NCBI GenBank assembly: GCA_023374045.1
Contig: CM041778.1
Span: 362,426,831-362,490,830 of the forward strand
Length of the DNA stretch: 64,000 nucleotides
Direction of reading: 5' to 3'
Origin: Limonium bicolor
Lineage: Eukaryota > Streptophyta > Magnoliopsida > Caryophyllales > Plumbaginaceae
A program made the position numbers and the translations under genes. Under the pieces are notes generated by a model. That model worked only from the letters and a program-made list of their open reading frames with translations, was not told the origin of the DNA and did not search any database. Positions 26,031 to 41,000 of this stretch are shown here, piece after piece; within the stretch, counting starts at the first letter, position 1, and every line of letters begins with the position of its first letter.

Positions 26031-29000
26031 TTAAGATCGGGGAGCTGCCATTTGCTGCTTCTTAACTCTGTCTCCTTGTTTTACCATGCTGTCATTCAAG
26101 GAAAGAAACAAAACAAAAAATCAATCAGGTACAAAGAGTTCAATCTCGGGTTTTTAGGTATAAATAAGGTCATTTATCTTTGAGCTGAAAAATTAACACA
26201 CTTTCCTGTACCACATATAAGTACTAATATTGGTTACTGTTCATCTCAAACATCTAACTAAAATAACGTTTCGGATGTGATCGACCATCATTCTACCTTG
26301 AAACCGCAAATTATGTTTTGAATATGACAGCAGAACAGTTGCGCATACGAAACTCTTGCATCATATTCATGTAGTTTGTATACCTGATATCATGCGGCGT
26401 AATGAAAATCCACTGGGATCCTTGATCTAGGGCAAACTCCAGCAACGCATCCAGGCTAATTTTCGACTAACAGCATCCTGAACAAGCATTTAAGAAGACA
26501 AGATTGGTTAATATGGTGAGAAGCTTTACAATTTAGTATTTTATATTCATAACTCCCAAAAGAAAGACTGGTATTTGTTTCAGTACAATCAAAAGGCTAT
26601 CCCTACCATGAACACATCAAATTCATCCATTGCTCGAAAAGGTGCCTCTGTCATTGCATGGAGAGTCAACGCAAAGCATAATGTTGAGAAGGAACGTTCA
26701 CCACCTGATCATGTAGACAAGTGTACGGTTGAGAGAGAAAATAAATTTGACTACGAAGTTAAAACACAATTAGAGCAAGTGCTCATTTGTTACAGTTAAT
26801 TTTAAAGATTCATAGATAGGGTACCAAAGTCGATATGTTATGAAAACTTGAGAGTGACCTTTTAGAGTAAGGCAGGAATCCAGAGTATATATTTCCCACA
26901 AACGAAGAACAGCCTACTCCCCTTTTGCAATTATGGAGTTGGACGATCTCAGGAAGGCAATTGAAGCCATCAAGATGAGTTGGACGATACTAAAAGGATC
27001 AAGAATGGTGGCAAAGCTTGCTCGACCAACAGATTCATCCAAACGGAGATTAAAAAAAAGGAAGGATACAGTTGGGCAAGTAAAGGCAAAGAGGCAATGA
27101 AGCACGTCAGTAGTGGCGCAGAAATGGAGACCAATGGTATGATCATGAAATTTATAGCATTGAACCTAGTGCTACCATGATTCAAAGAATGTACAAGAGT
27201 CTGGTAGTGGAAGTAGGGGGGCAATGGAGAAGTGAGGAACTGAGAAGAGAGATTAGACTAAATTGGAGTGGGGTGGAGAGGATAATACACCTATGAAGAC
27301 ATTAGTGTATTTGCATCTTTACCAAGCCAGAAATGTGTGAAAAGGCATTAGAATCTGGGTTCCAGATAGAGTTGGGAAGGTAGTATCAGAAGTGGAGCAT
27401 CCCAACTAGATCAGAAACAAGGTAAACATGGAACACAATCAGGGGTCTTCCAATTGCAGGGCGGGAAGATGAAAATATTAGTAAGCTGACAAGGGGGATT
27501 GATTAGGTGTTTAGCATTGGATAACACCTGCACTAGAGGACTTTAAGGTTCTTGTCCTATCCTCTCATTCTTCCTTTTCCTCCCTCCCTCTCCTTTTCCC
27601 CTCCTTTGCTCTCTCTTCCTCTAAAAAGTATCCTAGTATTAGGTTTAGGAGAGATATAACATAAATTGCCAAAAACTATAAAAAGCAAAAAAGATACACA
27701 ACGCATTTTGAAGGTGCAGGACCAGGCAGATTATGAAAAGTATCACGGCTTAGGAGAGATATAACATAAATCAATTTAAGAAAATCTAAAAAAAAATTAA
27801 GAAAATAAGAAGGGAAAATTCACGATATACCCCTGTTTTCTTTCGTAATTCACAATATACCCTTGTGATTTTTGTAATTTAACTTTAAACATGCTTAAAT
27901 GTTGTCCAAAATTGATGAAACTTTATATGGACGATGCTAAAGTGTTATATTTTAGTCCAATATCAAATTTGAAGTTTTTTAAGCTCACATGTGACCTATG
28001 GACCCAATGAACATGTGACTGTTCATTGGGTCCCACAGGTCACATGTGAGCTTAAAAAACTTCAAATTTGATATTGGACCAAAATATAACACTTTAGCAT
28101 CATCCATGTAAAGTTTAATCAATTTTGGACAACATTTAAGCATGTTTAAAGTTGAATTACTAAAACCACAGGGGTATATTGTGAATTATGAAAGAAAATA
28201 GGGGTATCTCGTGAATTTTCCCAAATAAGAAAGTAACCTAGTATTAGGTTACGTTACATATCAATTCTGTATTGATTCAAATTTCTCTTCCTTAAATGTT
28301 AGGTTATAATTTTTTCCATATTGTTTTTCTGTTGAAAGAATATGCGTGGAAAAGAAAGAACCTGAAAGTCCTCTAGTGTCCCGAACAGAAGCTACCGATC
28401 CATCTTGGGGCATGGTAACCTATGAATAATAAATGCCATGGTAATCGTCAGTAGCACAGCCCGTGAATTCAAACCATATCAAGTCCATCTTACCAAGATA
28501 CACAAATTCGAGTATATCAAGATTAAATCAACTCAACCTTAGAAAGTAGAGTACCTCAATTGAAAGGGTCTTTTGTTTATAATCAACTTCAATTTTCCCA
28601 CTGATACCTTTCCTCCTCAAATGTGTGTTGAATCTGATAAAGTGGAAATTTTAAAAAGCAACAAAAAGTCAACTTAATAACTGATAAGGGGAATACGTAA
28701 TTGATGGAAACGAAATAAACCAACATCTTGGTAAAAGCCAGTAGATGAAATATATAGTAGATCAGATGTACATACTGCCAAGTCAACTCCCGGCTCAACA
28801 AAGTCGCACTTCGCTCAAACTTCTTCTGTCTCAAGTTTAGAGCTGTTTCACAGGCCTGCAACAGTAGAAAGACACAAAATTCGTGATGTCATAAGTAGAA
28901 AGTGCATCAATTGTTCTTCTCTGGACATGTCTTTCAGTTTCATTTACTCCTGTCAAATTCAGAAAAAAAAAAACTCCTGTTGCATGTCATCCATCTCATG

Positions 29001-32000
29001 TACTTCATTTTCTTTAAACATTATCACACAAAATGACATCGCATCACATGCAAATAGCAAAAGGATCCTCTTTATTAAAGATTTCCAGCTTACACTCAGC
29101 TTCTGTCGAAAATCTTCATAAATTTTCTGTTTCCTTTGAATTCTATTCTGTTTGTCCTCGTACATAGATCGTAGATCATCCATAGAATCAGGAGAGCTGA
29201 AAACCAGGCATGACAAATTGTAAGCTGTAGTAACAAATCGTAAGGTACAGTAGCAAAGGTAGAAGATATACTTCTGGCTTTCCTGTCGCAATCTTTGTCT
29301 TAGCCTGCTTAGTTGATTTGCCAGCTGTTCAGGCGTTCTATCTTCACAGCCACCTAGAGCTTTAACTTCACTCTCGGGACATATTTGAGAGGCCTTTACA
29401 ATATCTTCCTGCAAGCATGATAAATAACAACGACAACAAGTAACAAGAATCCTCTTTCTTAACTGCACTAAGAAAGAGAAGCTTTACAACACAAACTCAC
29501 TATGATAAAACAAGCTGAGTCCTCACACTTCAAACTAAAACCATTCAGTATTCATGCACCAAACTAATAAAACTCAAGGAATGGTACAATAATCATCCAA
29601 GTGATCAAAGATCATGAAGAGACTCATCATCCGATGAAAATGCAGATCATCAACTACTTAACACAATCATGCAACATGCAGATAAAATTGAGGCACCCCA
29701 GCCTCATTCCCTATCAAAAGGAAAATAAGAATAGAAAACCCTGGAGTTCTGGTTGAAGTAGCAAAAGCAAGTTATATCGTGAGAATTCACAACAAAAGCC
29801 AAACAATCGTTACAAACTTCACAAGTTTCAGAACACTACAGGAAATGCTAGAAACTAACCTCACGTTTCTTTTCTAGTTTCAGGTACTCTTCCTGATCTG
29901 CGTCAATAGAACGTTGGACCTTCTCAACCAGAAGCTTTTCATAGTGCTTTTTCCTCTGAAAATTATGAAATGCAGAAGATGATAAACCATTGTAACGGTA
30001 AAAGCGATGCAAATCTGTTTCTTTCTCCACACGGATATTATTAGATGTAACTCATTGTTGGCAAGGACAGTTAAGTATAACGATTGAACATAAAATTCAC
30101 TTTCATTTAATGTTCAGACGTTCAGAATCAACCATTCTGAGTCATAACAAAAAGAAACCACAAATTTACTTTTGATGATTACTTTTAGCCACAATATAGT
30201 TTTAGAAACTTCTTGCATATTCCATATATGATGCTTCATTATTTTTGGTCAATCTTTGTTGACTCTGCATTTGACTTGGCAACTGTAACAATACTAATTA
30301 TGAGAAAGCGTCTCTCAGAAAAAGCAGCAATGAACTTCAAAAGAATTATATCAGAAATACAATTAAGAATAGTTAATGGTTTCACAGCTTCTTCAAACAT
30401 AGAGTGAAAGGGAGGACCTCCTCAGTTTCTTTCATTTCATCTACTATCTTTTGGATCTCTTGGTCCACTTGATTCATAGCTTCTCTTTCCACTCGTACAG
30501 ATTCTGGATTGCTCCAATACATCAGATATGATAAAAAAGAAGAAATCAAGCTTAAGCCCACAACAAACCAATATGTATACATTACATACCGCCCAACTTT
30601 TCCAAGGATTCTTTGAGGTTTCCAACTGTCGCACCTACTTCTTCAAGTTTCTTGAAAAGTTGTTCTAACAGTATATCCTGGGCATGTATCTCGTCTCTAA
30701 TAATCTGCTTATACCAACAGAAGAAAAGGGAGAATGAGGTTTGAGGATCCCGCGAGAGAATGAAAACCACCTTAGAAACTACAAAAATAAAGGGGGGACA
30801 AACTGATATCTCTTCACCGAGTTCATCCACCGAAGATACAGGATCCTGGACAGTTGTATTTGCCAATGAATCCTTTAGCCCTTGATAGTCTAGTTTTTTG
30901 CTCGATAGATCTTTCTCCAGATTCAAACGTCTCCTCTAATGTCATGCAAGGAAGAACAGCAAGACCACAAGTAAGAAGAAGAATAAGCATCTGCTCTGCG
31001 TATAACTAACTATTCACCAAATACTAAAAAACCAGCTAAAACAAAGTACTTTTATGTTCACAACTAAATATGTTTAGAAATACATTATGCAATTCAATAT
31101 AGTTCCTAAAGACAATATCAAATTGTGCTTGCCAAAAATATAAAGCTAGATTCAGACGGTAGATAAGTTTATATGTTCTGTCAATGATAAAGACATGCAA
31201 CAAAGTTCAGGTAGCAACTGACACCAATATCCTAAAACACAAATTAAAGGTGAATGAGCGAATATGTGCCAAGATAACACGTTTGACACTATAGGAGGCT
31301 CCTAGGTCAATTATAGTTCCACAATGAATCAGAAAAGATAAGAAAAGGTTTGATTGCATCTGTTCTTTATATGATGTAGGCCTGGCTCTCCTTCCACTAT
31401 ACTCACAACTCACCAGAAAGGATGAACAAGAAAAGAAAGGCATACATAAATCATAACAAAAATAATAGTTCATGATAAACACTTACTCAGGAATTTCAAA
31501 AACTTGAAGGATATGGGTTTTAATTTGTTATTTAAAGTCAATGATTACGAGACAATCTTGATGAGAAGGCACCCCTCTTGACCTTTTTAATGCCACTCTG
31601 TCATATATAGTAAACGATTATGAATCACGATAAATGATCCACGAATACCCACATTGAGAATAGATTACTACACTCCCATGTATTCTAAGATCAATGCTGA
31701 ACCATCTTTTCTCATTGTGTTGCAGGTGAAACCTCAACAGATGCTCCCGTTCCAAATTCACGTTCATGGACAAGGTTAATTGACTGAACTGAACCCTAGA
31801 AATACGTCGTTACAAAGCAACTTTACACTATGGAAAGCAGAAACTTTTCATATATTATGCTCCCTCCATCCAGAAATTAGTCTCATTTTAGCTTTTAACA
31901 CACTTATTAAGAGGGTAGATAAAAGGACACAAGTAACCCTATTCATTTTGCTAAAAAGTAGTAATCATCTTTGCAACTTCTACTTTTCAAGAGAGTAATG

Positions 32001-35000
32001 ATTGCTTTTGGCATATCTTATAGGTGTAAAAAGGGAAAGTCTTGTTAAAAGAAGCTAAAACGACACTCATTTTGAGCAAGATCTAGAAGCTAAACGACAC
32101 TTGAACAAAGGGCTAAAATCTGAGCAAAGAAGTCATTAACTGAATTGAACAAATATCCACAGAAATGAAGAAGTTCAACAGACTATTATGATTTATGTCT
32201 ATGCACCGTAATCTAAAGGCCTAGAATCCATGCGCAGACACGGTAGAACATTTAATCCATAGTAGTTGATAATGAAAAGAAAAGAAATAACCAAGTCTCC
32301 GTGGTGGAAGAAGTGGAGAGATACCTTGAAGTTAAAGGTTCTGGGTTCAAAACTAACCCACTACCGTAATCATCAAGAAAAACAACCAGAATGGGAAACA
32401 TAAATATATACTACCTTCACTGCCAGTTTCTCCCCTTGCAGATCATCTACAGCACCCTCTGCACTTCGTTTCCTTTGCTGGCCATGTTTTATCTGTTCAT
32501 CCATTGAGGCATGTTCTTTTTTTAGTTCTTCAATTTGGCCAGCATATGAGCTACAGAGACGGCTATTCCTCGCCCACTTGTTGGGGGAAGAGTAGTTTGC
32601 ACAGAACCACGAGAAAACCTAGTTAAGTACCATTGTTGTCAGCAACCATCTTTTATTTTCTGCCTTTATGATTAAACTAGTAAGGTTCCATTTGAACAAA
32701 AAAAGGATTCTAGCAAACCAATGAAAAAAGAAGATTCTCTGGCATGGTGAGAAGTGTATAAGGTAATTGAAACCATCTTCTGCCCCTTCTTCCTTTCCAC
32801 CATACTTCCTTCCCACCATACTTATAGGACGGCATTAATCTTTTATGAAATGTCTCTAAATGTGCACCAAAAGCAATGAAAAGAAGAAAATTCCCATATT
32901 CATATATCATGTTACTATGCCAACAGTAATGATATTGATTATACTAGAATGAAAGTTATAATTTTAACGAGCATTATATTGTTGAGTTCTTTATATTTCA
33001 ACAAAAGGTATTGTTACTTGCTGAAAAGAAAAATAGGTATTCATAAGCATTAAATTAGTAAGATGATAGCTAATTTAACTCTCAACAGAATAATTTCTGA
33101 GTGTAGATCTATAACTAGTTTTCATTATATTAAAATCATGTATAGTGTTTTTCTATCACAATGTTTCTTCATTTTTTGGTAAATGTTACTTCCACATCTC
33201 ATACTTGTACCTGTCCCCTAGCAACATATAAAAATGTAGTACAAATGCTATGACACCTCGATTTTCCATTCTAAAATGCTTCTTCACTCCATTGTTCTAC
33301 ATTAAAAATGTCCTTTCTCAAGCCATGACCTGAATCTTTGAGTTGGGTATGTGTCATGACTTCAAGTTCGTTACAAGATTGACCAGTCTAGTGTTTTGTT
33401 ATTTGTCTTCATCTGATCACATTTTGTTGTTCCCTGTTCCACATTTCCTGATTTCATTATTCATTCAGTTTTTACATAATCAACTATCACAAGAAAACTC
33501 TCTCATTATTTCCGGATCTGATATGCAACTGACTCTCACCCAGTAAATCTAACTATAGATGAGCATTACAAGATGGCGTATCACTTTGTGAGTCAATGAT
33601 AAAAACCAAAAATAAGAGAAAAAGATTTAGATGAGTGAAAGCAATCTTACATTTTATATCCATCTTTGGTGTAAACCTCCTTCAAGTTGGGAACCCTTTG
33701 GACAAAAGCAACAGTCTTCCCAACATCATAGTCCTGAACAAGAACTTGACGCTCAGCGCTACCCTGGAAAACAAAAAGGCAAGACAGCTAGAGCTCAAAA
33801 GGTGCAATGAAACAACTAGTATTCAATATTACACAGTTGTCACGACATGCCCCCCAGGAACTGCAAGCCTGAAGCTATTTGACAATCTAGCGGCAAAGTG
33901 GATTAGATGGAGAGCGGACTTTTCATACCTAGGTACAAAAGAAGGGCTTGTGCCTTTACTGGCCTTAGCAAAGGTGACACGATAAATGTCTTTCTTTTCA
34001 AAATAAACATGCCCTTAAGCTTTACCAATGAAGGGTGAAAACACAAAAGGATACCATGATTTTGGAAGACTGGTTCAGAAGTGTCTTATATAATCAATAG
34101 CTATTATAACAATATGATGGTTTCAAATAACGGTATGTTTTTCTTTATATAACGTCTTATTTTCTGAATATACAAACTATCCTTTACAATGCTAGAGGTC
34201 TTTTACATTTTCATCTGCCTGAGAGAGTGTTGTTTTGCACCACTTGCACCGGGTGACATAAAGGGCCTTTCACATCTTGTACCCCTGTTCTACTTTAGAA
34301 TGTAACTAAAAAAGGAGTACACAAGGCGGAAGAAAGCTAATAGCAATCAACTAACCTAATTTCCTTTTTGATATAGTATATTAAACAAAAGGAGGAATAC
34401 CAAAACTTTGCAATCTAATGGCTGCTAAGTGATCAACTAATCTATTGTTCAAGGTTACTTTATAAAGTGACTGAAGTCTTCATTTGAGTTAAAAGTTCTC
34501 ACTCATTACCCGCAACTGTTTTTGTTTTCAGTAGTAGACGCCGTGGCTAAGATAGGATAGACAATTACTAAGTTGTACCAAATTTGAGAATGACTAATAC
34601 TTCAAAACTATAAAGCTTAGCTAAACCAACACATATAGTAATGGATGGAGCATCACAACATGGAAAAATAATAACTTTTCTGCCTCAAAAGACTAAATTG
34701 TGACAGGAATAGGCTGATATTTTAAAACTTGTCAAAACTAATCCAATTAGCATGATTAGTTGTGTCAGACATAAGTAAAAGGAAACTGAGAGCTAGGTAA
34801 TCAGAACGTCAAAAAAATCGGTTAAGCATCAAAGAAAACCATTTGACAAGAGAATATAAGCCAGGTTACCTAGAAAACCAATGGAAGGAAGAAACAAGAA
34901 AGTTACCATATCCACCAAGACGTTCATCACAGTAGGATTATCAGAATGCAGAACAGAAAGTACAGTTGGATGACTTGTCTGTGGGATCATGTTCAGGGGT

Positions 35001-38000
35001 ACATTTATCCTGCAAATAGCAGGCCATGCAGTCAAAACATTAAACATCAAACAGCAGGACATTCATGTTCAAACGTAAATTATATCTAACCTGGGCCTTG
35101 AAAAGTCATAAATGAGAATAGTAAGGTTATTGTATCGTGCTTCCCTTGCGCATGATCTCAAATGCAAGGAGTCCTGGTGATTGGTCACAATGAATGCATT
35201 GAACAGACCTCCCACAGCATTTTCTACCGCGCCAGCCCAATAATCACTGTTTATTAAATTCTGCACAACAAGCCTAGTTAGCCAGTAAAAAACACACACA
35301 GCAAGAAAGTGCAGTGCAGACCTATATATATGGCTATATGCAAAACTGGACCAACAAACACCTCAATATAAGATGACACCAATTATTGGGCACAGCGGAA
35401 AGAGTAATAAGGAATTCGCTGTAATATTTCAGCTGTACCTAATTAGTGATGACATACCCATCACAGTTAACTATAACTTCATACCACACTTCTCAACACA
35501 AAAGCAATCTGTTGAAGCAAAGATACACACTAGGAAAGTATGGGAGAGCATAAACCCAAAACAGAAGAACATGCCCAAGGTCATATACAGTAGACAATTG
35601 GCACGCAGGAAGTAACGAACAAAAAGGTAAGCAGATATAGTTAATTACGGCAGGGGGGAGGGGGTGATGATAAGGATGTCATGGTGTAGGGAATTATGAG
35701 ACTGCTATGGTGATTTTATTGGGTTTCGATCTGTACCCAGATGAAGGAAGGGACTCTTGCCTGCTCTTGCTCTCTAGGCTTACATTAATTTCCTTTAGTG
35801 CCACTTTGATGAGTCAACATTGTTTCTTATCAAGTTTAAGCTTGGTATAACTTTCCCTCAATTCATGAGAGCCATCAATGAAGCTATATAGCAGCAATCA
35901 AGCACTGGAATTGACATACATCTATTCAAACATAAGGGGAGAGATGGATATTATAGGTCAGTATCCTCTCACCAAATGAGCTCCAATAGGACCAATTGGA
36001 GGCTGTCTAAATTTATGATGGTGCCTTTCAAGGACTTTTAGAAGCTGACATACTTGTCCTCCTCCAAAAGCATTCACCTGTATCAAAAAAAATGCCCAAG
36101 GGGAAGAGTTTTGATGTACACATATTCAGATCTAACAGCTTTGATCAAACAAGAAGCATTTCAAACAGCAATCAGCGAACTTCCATACCTTATTTGTTTG
36201 ACTTTCCTCGAGTTCACGAATTCTAAATGAAATTTCTTGAAGCTTCCTCCTTTTACCTTCAATCTAAATCAAATAAAGTCGAGACCATAGTAAAGATAAG
36301 CACCTTGAAACAAATTGACTAGTTAGATAACTACAAGTTACCATCATGTAATAACTTCTAGATGAAGTATATGTACTACCTTCATCCTATATCGGGATAT
36401 GAGTTGTAATTTGAGAGGTTTATAAGGAATTAAGGATACATATGGGTTGACTACAACAACAAGATCTTCCACTTTTAAGATAAAGTGAGAACAAAGGCCT
36501 TAAAGTGATTAGTTTCAAGCCTGAATGGCTGAGAAGCTAGGTTGCTGGATAGTTGCTCATATAGGGGGTTAAAAATGGTATCAAAGCGGACTTGGGACCG
36601 TGTCGGGATGAACTACCTGGCACCTACCGAAGAGGTTCGTGAGACTTGGATGTTAGGCTTGTGTTGAGGACGTCGCGTTCTTTGAGTGGGAGACTATGTA
36701 ATAATACCCCAATCCCACATCATGATGAGTAGTAATTTGAGTAGTTTATAAGGATACATATGAGTTGACTACAACAACAAGGTCTTCTACTTTTAAGACC
36801 AAGTGAGGACAAAGGACTTAAAGTGACTAGTTTTCAAACCCAAATGGCTTGGGAGCTAGGTTGTTGGACAGCTACCCATATGTGGTGTTAATGTATACAT
36901 ATCAGGAGGAGCAGTGAATTCCTGACTTTATAGGGACAGAAAGTTGATAACATTGCTAGTTCTAAACCTATAGAAACAATGTGTACACTAGGAGAACAAT
37001 AAAAAAGAGAGATGTATACCACAATTTCACAAAGGCGTGTAACTTACAATATACGATATAACATATAACATCAACCATAAACAGTGAGGAAAGTTGCATA
37101 AAAGTAATGACCCAGAAGCATGAAAACATTGGTTAAGCTAGAATATTGTTACAAAAGAGGAGCACGAAAATCATATTAAAGCAACATGCAGTTATATTAA
37201 AAAGACGCAAGCAATTTTTTAGTATATTTTTATAGAAGCAGTAGAAATCACCTCTTCTGCTATCTCCCTGATTTCATTTTCTTTGTTTCGCACAGCCTCT
37301 GATAAAGAGTTCTCCTCATCAGACAATCTGAAAGAAAAACCATCTGAATCAGAAAACCAATCTTTAAAGCCAATTAAAGGAACTTACCATAAAAAGGAGA
37401 AAAAAGGGAAAGAATTTTCCATCATCACCCGATTATTTGAGTCCTATCCTTCAAAAAAAAGGGAATCTAAAAACCATTGCAAAATGCACAAGCCAACAAA
37501 ACCAAATCCATACATATACATATCTGAGCAGTACAAAAAAAAAACCTCGTTCTCAACAAAGCAAGTTCATTTATTTCATCCTCTAGTGCCTTTAAATTCT
37601 CCTGCATTGCATTTTCTCAGCCTGTAGGAGTACAGAAGCATATCCACGCATTAATAGAATGCCAATGGGACTCAAGATGATGGCATAGCTATATAATAAA
37701 TCTGGATACTGCATCTGAACAAAGAATAAAGACTACAGATGATGTTCCAAGAGGCTTTACCATAAACGATAAGATCAATCAGCACTTTAATTACAGAATC
37801 CCAATTTAATCATGTTAGATAAGCCAACACTAAAACAGACAGAATAAATATAGCACTTCTTCTGTCTGACAAGTCCCTTCAGCTATCAGCCCAAGCAGCT
37901 AAGTGGATATGAAGCTAATAGTTCATACAGCTTACATTATCTAATACCCAGAGCACTGAAGTTCCAACATGCATGAGAATAGATTATGTCCATATAAACT

Positions 38001-41000
38001 TGCTCTAGTTCTTTATCCTACTCGTTCTGCTTAATTCTTCATCAAAATTAATCACCAAGCTGTCAACCATAGAGTGATGCATCAATATCAATCAATGCAT
38101 TAAGCAAGCACACAACCTTACAAGTCATAATGCTGGAAAACCACCATATTAGCTAGAAATGACTTCTTGGTCACCTAGTTTCTTTTCCACCCTAACTTTT
38201 CTTCAATAATCCATTTAGTTCAAGAAACTCAAGCATACTGTTTCCTACAACTATTCTTTAATATTTTCAGTTTCTGCTTCTACTAAGGAGGGGGTGAAAA
38301 TGAGGTTGTAGATGCAAATGCGTCATTTTTTTTTTTTTGCTTTTCAAAAGTGGCTTGATGCAATATCAGAACGCAGCTCAATGCATGTTCAGTTGCTAAG
38401 TACACGGCGACAAATCAAAATCTGATGGGACCATGAGAGAGCCTTCCCAAAAGCTAGCTCAAGGGAAGGAGAACCCATAGTCCTATATAAACCACACACC
38501 AACCCCCCATAAGGTAGATATGGGATCAGTCCATAACATTCACCCCCCCCCCCCATAAGGACCAACGTCCTCGTGGGTCGCGGCTACATTGGTCACAGCC
38601 ACGTTGGTCACGACTGACTGGCTCCAGACCACTCCGAGATTTGGCTCTGATATCAAAGGATAGGACCATGAGAGAGCCTTCCCAAAAGCTAACTCAAGGG
38701 AAGGAGAACCCATAGTCCTATATAAACCACACACCAACCCCCCTATAAGGTCGATGTGGGATCCTGGGATCACTCCATAACAAAGATCAGGGGATCATAC
38801 ACACACACCCTCCCTCTGCACACCCCCAACAATATGATAACAAAAAAAAACCAATAATCATTTTCGTAAAGCCAGGAAAGTGTAGAATCAACCTAGTAGA
38901 TGGCTATTATGAATGTCCTATGGTACAAAGTTCTTTGATACGATTTGCAGCACTAGGTTATGTCCCCCACTGGTTAATAACTTAGATCTTAGACCCTAAT
39001 CCATATAGACTTCAAGAAGCCCGATGAAAAAGTACTACTCCTAATGGCCCCCTGACAAACCCTCAAATCCTAAATTTTTTTTGAGGTGAACTTAAAAGTC
39101 AATTTGTCGGCTACCATCGAGAAAAATCAACTTTAACAAGTTATGCAATTACAAAAAGCATTAGAAACTAATTCCTCAGAACTTTGCACATTATAATTCA
39201 TCAAAAAGCGACAATTTTCTCTAAAAGAGATTGTTGGTTTCACAAGTACTATTGGTTTAATGTATATAGGAACTCAGCCATAACTGAGCTACATTTCAAA
39301 CTAACAAGTTTGGTTATTGCCAGTACAATTGGAAAAGAAAGGAGTCTTTTATCTAACCATTTAATATACTGGAAAACAGGGAACAAATAAATTTTATTGA
39401 AGCGGCAAAAACATTAAAGAGCTAATTTGAAGTGCTTTAGAAGGAAGTTTGACAAAACCATTTGCAAATGGCTGGTGCTATAGATAAAAATAAATAAAAT
39501 TTCAAAATGTACAGATCTATGTATTTATGTCCACTAGGGACTATACCTGAGTGTCCTTGATATGTTGTTCCTGTGTATCCAGCACAAGCTTCTCGAGTTT
39601 CTTTAACTTATTTTTTAACTCCTCTATTTTTGCATTTTTGCTTCTGCGTTCATCTTCCAACTGACGCTTCTCAATTGTGGCCTGAAAAAGCATTAGGACA
39701 GGAAGGTAAATGTAATATAATACCCACTAAAATACTAGACCTAAGAGACACATCTTAATTAAATGACTAGTTAAAAAGCAGAATACAGTTTATTCTTTCA
39801 TTTTAAGTATCGATGTATGACAATAATAATCATAAAAGTGATTAAAATGATTAAGTAAACATTGCACCTATTGTTGGAATAAGGGTGTGAGCAAGAAAGA
39901 TAACAAGAAAGGAGATACAAAGAGAAAGGGCAAAGGCGGGGTGCAAGCTTGAAGAAGGAAAAGGAAATCTTGTATATTGGTTATTCCTGATTCATGCTGT
40001 GTGTGTGTATATATATAGCATTCAAGTCAAACATTACATTAGTTAGAAGGAGATTATGATAGATCTCTAAACTAAACAAATAAATTAAAATAAATAAATC
40101 AATCAGCCCATATGCATGCCCATCTTCTTATTGGTCCGCCTGATTGCATGACACGGTTGTGCTTTGGGCTTTGGTTGACATGGATCGAAGGTCTTTATTC
40201 CAATACCTATTCACTGTACAGTTATGCGCAAGCAATACCTATTTTCTCTCTCCAAAATTCTCTTTATCACTAATGAGGGAGCTTCCACGCCTTCTCATTG
40301 AACAAGCATAGGGCCTTAGGGCTAAAAAGGTAAAAAAAAAAAAAGTCTTGGCTGTGATTCCTTTCAGATCTAATTGGCAGTGGACATCTCATCAGTACCC
40401 TTGTCAAGCATAGTGTCCTGCAACAATTTCACAGATACCTGTACAGTCTTAAAGTTTGCCGCCCCTAATTAGACTTCACCTTCAGTTCATGGAACACAAT
40501 TAATGGATGGGTCTTTTATAGATTTAACTGCTTCAATCTGACTACCCTCATTCAACGGACTTTGTGTATCAAAGAGATAAGCAAAGCCTTGATTTATAAA
40601 TCAAAAAGAAAAAAGTGGGCTAAGCTTTCCATGATTTTTGAATGAACTGGCTTACTCGTAATCCCAGTTAGCTCTGAGGATGTCAAAACACTCCATCCTT
40701 AAATTTTATTGGGCAGCAATTCAAATGTCCATGAGAAATATGTGGACATGTCGGTTAGTTTCTATTCAGTACTCTACTTTCTCTAGGGTTCAATATAGAT
40801 ACTTTATTTTCTTCATTTTTGTTTTAACTGAATCTGGATGAAGGGTAGTCGGGACCTCTATTAATTTACCATGATTTAACTCAAGCAATTCCTAACCAAT
40901 AAACATAACAATTAACCAATTAGAAAACTGACACATATCTAAAACCAAAAGTGAATAATCAGCACAAAGTCCTCATCATTAACACAAAGCGGCAAGAGTC

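Noticed and set aside
26575..26799. Plus-strand 74-residue frame over SMC6 exon 26
   Set aside because: Antisense of the conserved LSGGERS/Walker B exon.
27541..27660. Pyrimidine-rich tract as a possible transposon end in intron 25
   Set aside because: Only a TTCCTTTTCCTCCC run, with no partner repeat or duplication.
33635..33985. Plus-strand 116-residue frame with IKK/LELKRC text
   Set aside because: Antisense to SMC6 exon 15 and intron 14; no domain.
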